From SMXL01 sp964527795 (lineage in GTDB: Bacteria > Bacteroidota > Rhodothermia > Rhodothermales > UBA10348), in the NCBI GenBank assembly GCA_964527795.1, contig CAZGOS010000092.1, positions 1-11,016 of the forward strand: DNA of 11,016 bases, written 5' to 3'. Below are positions 6,277 to 11,016 of this stretch, in pieces. Each line of letters opens with the position of its first letter. Within the stretch, counting starts at the first letter, position 1. The notes beneath the pieces are model-generated. The model was not told where the DNA came from, searched no databases, and saw only the letters and a list, made by a program, of their open reading frames with translations. The translations under genes were made by a program, and so were the position numbers.

Positions 6277-7452
6277 TCAGCCACCCTCGACCGAGAACGA
6301 ATAGACCGTACGCGTGAAATACCGTTCTCCAGGACGAAGGATCGTCGAAGGAAAGTTCGGCTGATTCGGCGAATCGGGATAGTGTTGCGTCTCCAGACAG
6401 AATCCGGTACGGTACTCATAGACGACGCCGTTCTTGCCCGCGATACTCCCATCCAGAAAATTGCCCGAATAGAACTGCAGACCCGGCTCCGTCGTGTAGA
6501 CTTCCATGACCCTGCCGCTGGTCGGTTCGGTAACCCGGGCAGCCAGAACGAGGGAGTCAGCTCCGGCCTCATTTCGATTCAGGACGAAATTATGATCGTA
6601 TCCGGGGCCGCGTCGGAGTTGTTTACTGTCGTCTCCAATGCGGCTTCCAATGGGCATCGGTTGCCTGAAGTCAAAGGGCGTATTCTCGACGGGCCGAATT
6701 TCTCCAAGAGGAATAAGCGTTTCATCGACCGGGGTGAACGCATCGGCATTGATCATCAGCTCATGGCCGAGAATATCTCCCTCGCCATCGCCCGCCAGAT
6801 TGAAATACGTGTGCTGTGTCAGATTTACGGGCGTTTCCCTGTCAGTCGTGGCTTCGTAATCGAACATCAGGTCGTCATCGTTCGTGAGCGTGTAGGTGAC
6901 CCGGGCCTGCAACGTTCCTGGATAGCCTTCCTCTCCATCAGGGCTGGTGTATGTGAAGACGAGGCTGACGCCGTTTTTCGTATCGACCGGAGTGGCGTCC
7001 CAGACGACCTTGTCAAAGCCCTTCACACCGCCGTGGAGATGATTTGAGCCGTTATTGGTGGCCAACTGATATGTCTCACCGTCTATCGCGAACCGCCCTT
7101 CGTCGATACGGTTGCCGTATCGGCCGATGATCGCCCCGAAATAGGGATTCTGTTCAAGATAGCCGTTCAGCGAGTCGTAGCCGAGAACGACGTCTTCAAG
7201 TTGGCCTGCTGCGTCCGGAACGCGTACGGAGACGATGATTCCTCCGTATGTGATGGCGCGTACTTCCAGGCCGTTCGCGTTCGTCATCGTGTAGAGGTCA
7301 ACAGACACTCCTTCCGGAGTCTGCCCGAACGACTGTTTTGCGATGACCGCTTGATCTTGGTTCATCTGATTGTCCGTGCATCCTACCGCCAGGAAGAGGA
7401 AGAGTATGGTCAGCAAGGTCGAGGGTCCGGCAGGTGATCGTTCGTTTTTCAT
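6277..7452 (-). CDS. galM: Aldose 1-epimerase (mutarotase), predicted lipoprotein
   Basis: A 391-residue galactose-mutarotase family protein that interconverts alpha and beta anomers of aldoses such as galactose or glucose. An N-terminal signal (K2, R5, hydrophobic 12-22) ends in A-V-G-C with Cys25, a likely lipidation site, so the enzyme should sit in the envelope rather than the cytoplasm as in E. coli GalM. Family motifs are complete: G-R-Y-G-N-R-I at 110-116, N-H-L-H-G-G at 137-142, L-T-Q-H-T-Y-F-N-L with His214, G-Y-D-H-N-F with Asp286, and F-C-L-E-T-Q with Glu354. By family knowledge His214 and Glu354 are the general acid and base. The length is normal for GalM plus a signal and linker. 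ATG 7452 has no clear Shine-Dalgarno; the AT-rich leader is typical of Bacteroidota relatives. Paired operator-like elements lie 9-40 bases upstream. The following GH2 gene fits a shared role in breaking down an external glycan. Confidence 0.95.
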   Translation of the reverse strand: MKNERSPAGPSTLLTILFLFLAVGCTDNQMNQDQAVIAKQSFGQTPEGVSVDLYTMTNANGLEVRAITYGGIIVSVRVPDAAGQLEDVVLGYDSLNGYLEQNPYFGAIIGRYGNRIDEGRFAIDGETYQLATNNGSNHLHGGVKGFDKVVWDATPVDTKNGVSLVFTYTSPDGEEGYPGTLQARVTYTLTNDDDLMFDYEATTDRETPVNLTQHTYFNLAGDGEGDILGHELMINADAFTPVDETLIPLGEIRPVENTPFDFRQPMPIGSRIGDDSKQLRRGPGYDHNFVLNRNEAGADSLVLAARVTEPTSGRVMEVYTTEPGLQFYSGNFLDGSIAGKNGVVYEYRTGFCLETQHYPDSPNQPNFPSTILRPGERYFTRTVYSFSVEGG

Positions 7453-7460
7453 AGCGGAAA

Positions 7461-7492
7461 TTAAACGTTTGATCTAAAGTTTAATCGTTTAA
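7461..7492. promoter_or_regulatory. Paired near-palindromic operator-like elements upstream of galM
   Basis: Two 12-base elements, TTAAACGTTTGA at 7461-7472 and TTAATCGTTTAA at 7481-7492, share ten of twelve bases. Each is nearly palindromic around a central CG, and the two centres are exactly 20 bp apart, about two helical turns. A central CG in an AAACGTTT-like palindrome is the usual operator style of LacI/PurR-family repressors. The pair lies between the galM start codon and a possible upstream promoter, where a bound repressor would block transcription. The regulator itself is not in the window. Confidence 0.5.
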
Positions 7493-7509
7493 GCTTCTCT
7501 TCATATAAG

Positions 7510-7538
7510 TAAATAAGACGATTCGATGAATTTGGCAA
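7510..7538 (-). promoter_or_regulatory. Possible promoter for galM and the GH2 gene
   Basis: Read on the minus strand, TTGCCA (7533-7538), a 17-base spacer and TATTTA (7510-7515) lie upstream of galM. The -35-like element matches TTGACA at five of six positions; the -10-like element is poor. Position supports it: it begins next to a hairpin and precedes the paired operator elements. Bacteroidota promoters often follow a different consensus, so this is tentative. Confidence 0.25.
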
Positions 7539-7562
7539 CCCGGCACTCATGTGTGTGCCGGG
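7539..7562 (-). terminator. Stem-loop after the FG-GAP/ASPIC gene
   Basis: A perfect eight-base-pair, GC-rich inverted repeat, CCCGGCAC and GTGCCGGG, around an eight-base loop. It starts 24 bases past the stop codon of the large repeat-protein gene. Read on the minus strand it is followed by TTGCC and AAATTC, so a proper U-tract is missing. It may be an inefficient terminator or an mRNA-stabilising 3' hairpin that sets expression of the downstream galM and GH2 genes apart. Confidence 0.5.
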
Positions 7563-7586
7563 CGGGATCGAAGGTTTGCCGCTAGC

Positions 7587-10500
7587 CTACCGGGCATTCT
7601 GATCATCCTGAAGATGCAAAGGGATTTCCCGGGATGCACCGTCGAATCGGTAGACGGTAACGGCCGTCGCACCAATGGGCACCGGTATGCGGCGGGACGA
7701 CTGCGACAGATAACCGCTGCCGTAGTACAGTTCGTGGCGCTCAATGCTACCGTCACCGAACGTAAATCGAATGTGAGAATCAAGTGGCAGCGTATCCACG
7801 GTATCCACCTCACGCGCGTCGGTGTACATATACAGCCGTGTCGGCCCGTCGTTTTGGGATGCCACGTACATCGTACCCTTCGACGCGCTCTGCACACGGA
7901 CCAGTCCCTTGGCATCTCCATCGACGAAGAAGCCGCTCTCCTCGTGCAGGACCGATTCGAACCGGCCCTGACCGTTCCCTCTCAACAATAGTCCGATAAA
8001 TGCATCGTACCGTCCGGTGATAACATCCGGCGAATACGAGTTTCCAACGGCAAGAATATCGAGATATCCATCTCGATCGATGTCCTCGGCGAGAAGTCCG
8101 AATACCGGGGTCCACTGGGCCGGACCCGGGAGGGGATGGAGTCGGAATCGACCACCCCCCAGGTTTTCGATATAACTACTCTCAAAATGAGTGGCCCGCA
8201 GTGTCAGTCCGCCCTGACGCCGCTCCGGGGGGAAAAGATCTGCGAAAGTGGATATTGCGTAGCGTTCATAGGTCTGAAGGTACAGCTTCTGCTCCGGTAT
8301 CTGCGCCGAGAAGTCTTCCCAGCGGGCTACGGGATACTCGACGCCCTGTATGAACTGGGTCAGCACGGGATCTATGTGGCCGTTGAAATCGAAGTCCTGG
8401 CCGTGAACGGTGACGGGTTCCGCGTCCGAAGCGCGGAACCGCGTGTTGAGACCGAGATTTCCGGCAACGTAGTCTATGTCCCCGTCGCGGTCAAAGTCGC
8501 CGCCCGCGATGCTGTTCCACCAGCCTACGGATTGAGCAATTCCGGACCGATTGGTAATGTCCACGAAACCGTCTCCCGTGTTGTTAAAGAATCGGATCGA
8601 CATGAATTCGCCGACGAGAATCAGGTCGATAAATCCGTCGTTGTTGAAGTCCGTCCACAGCCCTCCGCTGACCATGCCGACATCGCGGAGAGAAACGGCG
8701 TCGTCGTCGGTAACGTCCGTGAAGACTCCATCATCATTTCTCAGCAGGTAGCTTCGCCCGGGAAACGGGTAGCGAAGCGGCTGCACGCGACCTCCGACGA
8801 ACAGGTCCAGATCACCGTCGCGGTCGTAGTCGGCGGCCAGCACCGTCGAACTGCTCGTTCTCAGGTTGGGAAGGGTGCCGTCAGAAAGCGTAAAGTGTCC
8901 GAGTCCGTCATTGTGATACAATCGGTCCTGCAGGTATTTGTCACCGTTGCTGTATTCGCTGCTTCCGCTTACGACGTACAGGTCGACATCTTTGTCTCCG
9001 TCCGCATCAAAGAAGAGAGCGCCGAGGTCTTCCTCGTACTTGGGGGACCGGGACTCCAGCGGCGCTCCCTCGAACGATCCGTTCGCACGTTGAACGAACA
9101 GGTGCCCCGACTGCCGGAACGCACCGCCGACGAAGACATCGTCTTCACCATCCCCGTTTACGTCTCCGACGGCGATTCCGGGTCCCTGGCGCGAGAATTT
9201 GTGCGGTAGCAATCGCTGGTACCTGAAATCATTGAAAACCACCTCCCGGTGCCGATAGATCAGGCCGAGTTCGTCTTCCGCCTCCCACAACAGGCTTGCA
9301 GGCTCCTCCGGCAGGATGCGCTCGCCGGGTCGGACCTGCCCGCCCGGTTGTGCTTCCGACTGGCGAATGTTCAATACCCGGTTGGCCGGAATATTCGTCA
9401 GTCGCTGCGTGTCGCCGTTCGGCCACATAACAAGCAGCGAGTCGGCAACCTCGCAGGTGCCGAGCCCGAAGTGTATGGCCTGATCCACTGAGGACTGATA
9501 ACCGCGGGTGACGAAATGCTGATAGTATTGCAGATCGCCGTTACAGTAGAGCCGAACCACCGTACCCAGTCCATTTCTGTTCTTACCCGAACCGTGCAGA
9601 TAGAGTTTGAGGAAGCGGGGGATTTGCGATCTGTTTTCATACAGGGCGGCGGGCATGTCGATGTTGTTGACGACGATATCCAGATCTCCGTCATTATCCA
9701 GATCTGAATACGCTGCGCCGTTCGAAAAGGAGGGTTGAGAAATCCCCCAGTTTTCGGAAACATTCTCAAATGTCAGATCTCCCCGGTTCTTATACACGTA
9801 ATCTACGCGGGCCAGGTCGTAGAGCTCCTTCGACATCTCCTTGACGCGCGCACCCGCTGCTTCGAGGCCCAGTTGAAGCTGAAGCTGCACATACGAATCG
9901 ATAAAATCCATATCGATGGCAGCCCGGCGGTAGCCGTTGGTGATCCAGAGATCCCGCAGTCCGTCGTTGTCGAAGTCGGCAAATAGGGGCGTCCAACTCC
10001 ATCCCGTGGCATCCACACCGGCAAACTGACCTACATCGCTGAATGTGAGCAGACCCGCGGCATTGAGCCCGTTGTTTATCTGAAGCACATTGCGCCAGTA
10101 CTGAGGATGATATCCCGCCCGGAGCGACAGGTTGAATCCGTCTTCGGTCATCGGAAACGCCTGTCGCTTCTGCTGCTCGTTGTCGGGTGGTCGCATGTCG
10201 ACGACCATGACATCGACCCGGCCGTCATTGTTTATATCGGCTAGATCGGTGCCCATGGAGGCGAAGCTGTGGTGCTTCAACACCTCGGAACCCCGTTCGG
10301 AAAACGTGCCGTCGCCGTTGTTGAAGTACAGGAAGTCGTGCGCCATAAAGTCATTGGCCACGTATACGTCGTCCCAGCCGTCGCCATCCAGATCGCTTAC
10401 GCCGACGCCGAGCCCCAGGCCGGCATAGACGATACCGGACTCGATCGAAACGTCCGTAAACGTGCCGTCGTCGTCCTGACGATACAGGCGATCGTTGGCT

Positions 10501-11016
10501 ATGCCCGTTCCATCGGTCACGAGTGGGCGCGCACGATTGGGGTTCTCTTCGTTCGAATGGTTCAGAAGGAACAGGTCCAGATCACCGTCCTTGTCGTAGT
10601 CGAAGAAGGCCGCCTGTGTCGAATAGCTCGTGTCGGCAATCCCGAAGGCTTCGGCCTGCTCGGAAAAGGTCAGGTCACCGTTGTTGATGAACAACCGGTT
10701 GGTTCGTTCGGCAGCCGAAAGGGGGCCGGCGCGACAGACGTACAGATCCAGGTAACCGTCCGCATTGATGTCGACGAATGTAACACCGGTCGCCCATCCG
10801 TCGACGGTTACGCCGGCGGAATCCGTGATATCCTCAAAACGCAGTTGTCCGCGATTGAGATAGAGGCGACCGGAAACCATGTTGCCGGAGAAATAAATGT
10901 CCGGCAGGCTGTCGTTGTTGATATCTCCCACGGCCACGCCACCGCCGTTATATATGTAGTAATAGTCGACGAGGTTGAACCTGGAATTCTCCTCGCGTAT
11001 CGCGTTCACGAAACTG
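7587..11016 (-). CDS. FG-GAP/VCBS-repeat protein with ASPIC/UnbV domain, 5' end outside the window
   Basis: A large CRTAC1-like surface or periplasmic repeat protein; at least 1142 codons are visible. The frame stays open to the window edge, reading S-F-V-N-A-I-R-E-E, so the GTG at 11009 is an internal valine codon and the real start and export signal are missing. Residue numbers below count from that valine. Calcium-binding D-x-D/N-x-D-G-type loops recur about 14 times, for example D-I-N-N-D-S-L-P-D, D-Y-D-K-D-G-D-L-D and D-F-D-R-D-G-D-I-D. They form one propeller block at about 20-455 and a second at about 580-1000. An ASPIC/UnbV domain lies between them at about 460-550 (G-Y-Q-S-S-V, H-F-G-L-G, W-P-N-G). 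The C-terminus at about 1070-1140 has G-S-G-Y-L-S-Q-S-S-R and resembles a second, diverged ASPIC module. Family members are thought to bind carbohydrate or protein ligands on the envelope, and related genes often sit in SusC/SusD loci. galM and GH2 downstream support that context. Confidence 0.94.
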   Translation of the reverse strand, partial: SFVNAIREENSRFNLVDYYYIYNGGGVAVGDINNDSLPDIYFSGNMVSGRLYLNRGQLRFEDITDSAGVTVDGWATGVTFVDINADGYLDLYVCRAGPLSAAERTNRLFINNGDLTFSEQAEAFGIADTSYSTQAAFFDYDKDGDLDLFLLNHSNEENPNRARPLVTDGTGIANDRLYRQDDDGTFTDVSIESGIVYAGLGLGVGVSDLDGDGWDDVYVANDFMAHDFLYFNNGDGTFSERGSEVLKHHSFASMGTDLADINNDGRVDVMVVDMRPPDNEQQKRQAFPMTEDGFNLSLRAGYHPQYWRNVLQINNGLNAAGLLTFSDVGQFAGVDATGWSWTPLFADFDNDGLRDLWITNGYRRAAIDMDFIDSYVQLQLQLGLEAAGARVKEMSKELYDLARVDYVYKNRGDLTFENVSENWGISQPSFSNGAAYSDLDNDGDLDIVVNNIDMPAALYENRSQIPRFLKLYLHGSGKNRNGLGTVVRLYCNGDLQYYQHFVTRGYQSSVDQAIHFGLGTCEVADSLLVMWPNGDTQRLTNIPANRVLNIRQSEAQPGGQVRPGERILPEEPASLLWEAEDELGLIYRHREVVFNDFRYQRLLPHKFSRQGPGIAVGDVNGDGEDDVFVGGAFRQSGHLFVQRANGSFEGAPLESRSPKYEEDLGALFFDADGDKDVDLYVVSGSSEYSNGDKYLQDRLYHNDGLGHFTLSDGTLPNLRTSSSTVLAADYDRDGDLDLFVGGRVQPLRYPFPGRSYLLRNDDGVFTDVTDDDAVSLRDVGMVSGGLWTDFNNDGFIDLILVGEFMSIRFFNNTGDGFVDITNRSGIAQSVGWWNSIAGGDFDRDGDIDYVAGNLGLNTRFRASDAEPVTVHGQDFDFNGHIDPVLTQFIQGVEYPVARWEDFSAQIPEQKLYLQTYERYAISTFADLFPPERRQGGLTLRATHFESSYIENLGGGRFRLHPLPGPAQWTPVFGLLAEDIDRDGYLDILAVGNSYSPDVITGRYDAFIGLLLRGNGQGRFESVLHEESGFFVDGDAKGLVRVQSASKGTMYVASQNDGPTRLYMYTDAREVDTVDTLPLDSHIRFTFGDGSIERHELYYGSGYLSQSSRRIPVPIGATAVTVYRFDGASREIPLHLQDDQNAR

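Noticed and set aside
6223..7047. Plus-strand ORF of 274 codons across galM
   Set aside because: It is antisense to a complete mutarotase with all catalytic residues, and its translation shows no family features.
8136..9209. Long plus-strand ORF of 357 codons inside the FG-GAP gene
   Set aside because: It is antisense to repeated Asp/Gly codons, which read as Val/Thr-rich sequence on the other strand. It has no domain character, and the minus-strand protein is unmistakable.
1..11016. CRISPR arrays, tRNA or rRNA genes, insertion sequences, retroelements or defence genes
   Set aside because: No regularly spaced repeats, clover-leaf sequence, terminal inverted repeats with transposase, reverse transcriptase or nuclease/helicase motifs were seen on either strand.

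Overview
The window looks like chromosomal DNA from a Bacteroidota/Rhodothermota-type bacterium, perhaps a marine Rhodothermia or Balneolia relative. This is inferred from protein style: a META-domain lipoprotein, a very large FG-GAP/ASPIC-UnbV repeat protein, and a secreted GH2 enzyme beside a lipid-anchored mutarotase. Shine-Dalgarno sequences are only sometimes clear. No rRNA, tRNA, insertion sequence, phage gene or CRISPR array was seen.

The two halves converge at about 4265-4363. The left half (128-4264) is on the plus strand. It holds a META-domain (HslJ-like) lipoprotein, a probably broken gene for a small membrane protein, and two consecutive but dissimilar fold-type I class V PLP enzymes. 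The first PLP enzyme looks cytoplasmic. The second has a clear twin-arginine signal and should be exported already folded with its cofactor. Between them is a 50-codon ORF behind a strong Shine-Dalgarno sequence, and it overlaps the start of the second enzyme.

The right half (4364-11016) is on the minus strand and reads from the right edge inward. It starts with an FG-GAP/VCBS-repeat protein cut by the window edge, with two beta-propeller blocks and an ASPIC/UnbV domain between them. Next come a hairpin, a possible promoter and a pair of near-palindromic TTAAnCGTTTnA elements exactly 20 bp apart. These are followed by a lipoprotein aldose 1-epimerase and a secreted GH2 glycoside hydrolase. 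The layout suggests part of a carbohydrate-use locus. In this reading, an envelope-displayed repeat protein may bind or organise substrate, the GH2 enzyme releases a sugar, and the mutarotase interconverts its anomers. A LacI-type repressor may act at the paired operator. SusC/SusD, transporter and regulator genes would lie outside the window, if they exist.

No clearly unprecedented system is visible. The observations most worth checking are the Tat-exported PLP enzyme and its tandem partner, the small overlapping ORF, the paired operator, the decayed membrane-protein gene, and the non-LacZ active-site motifs of the GH2 enzyme.
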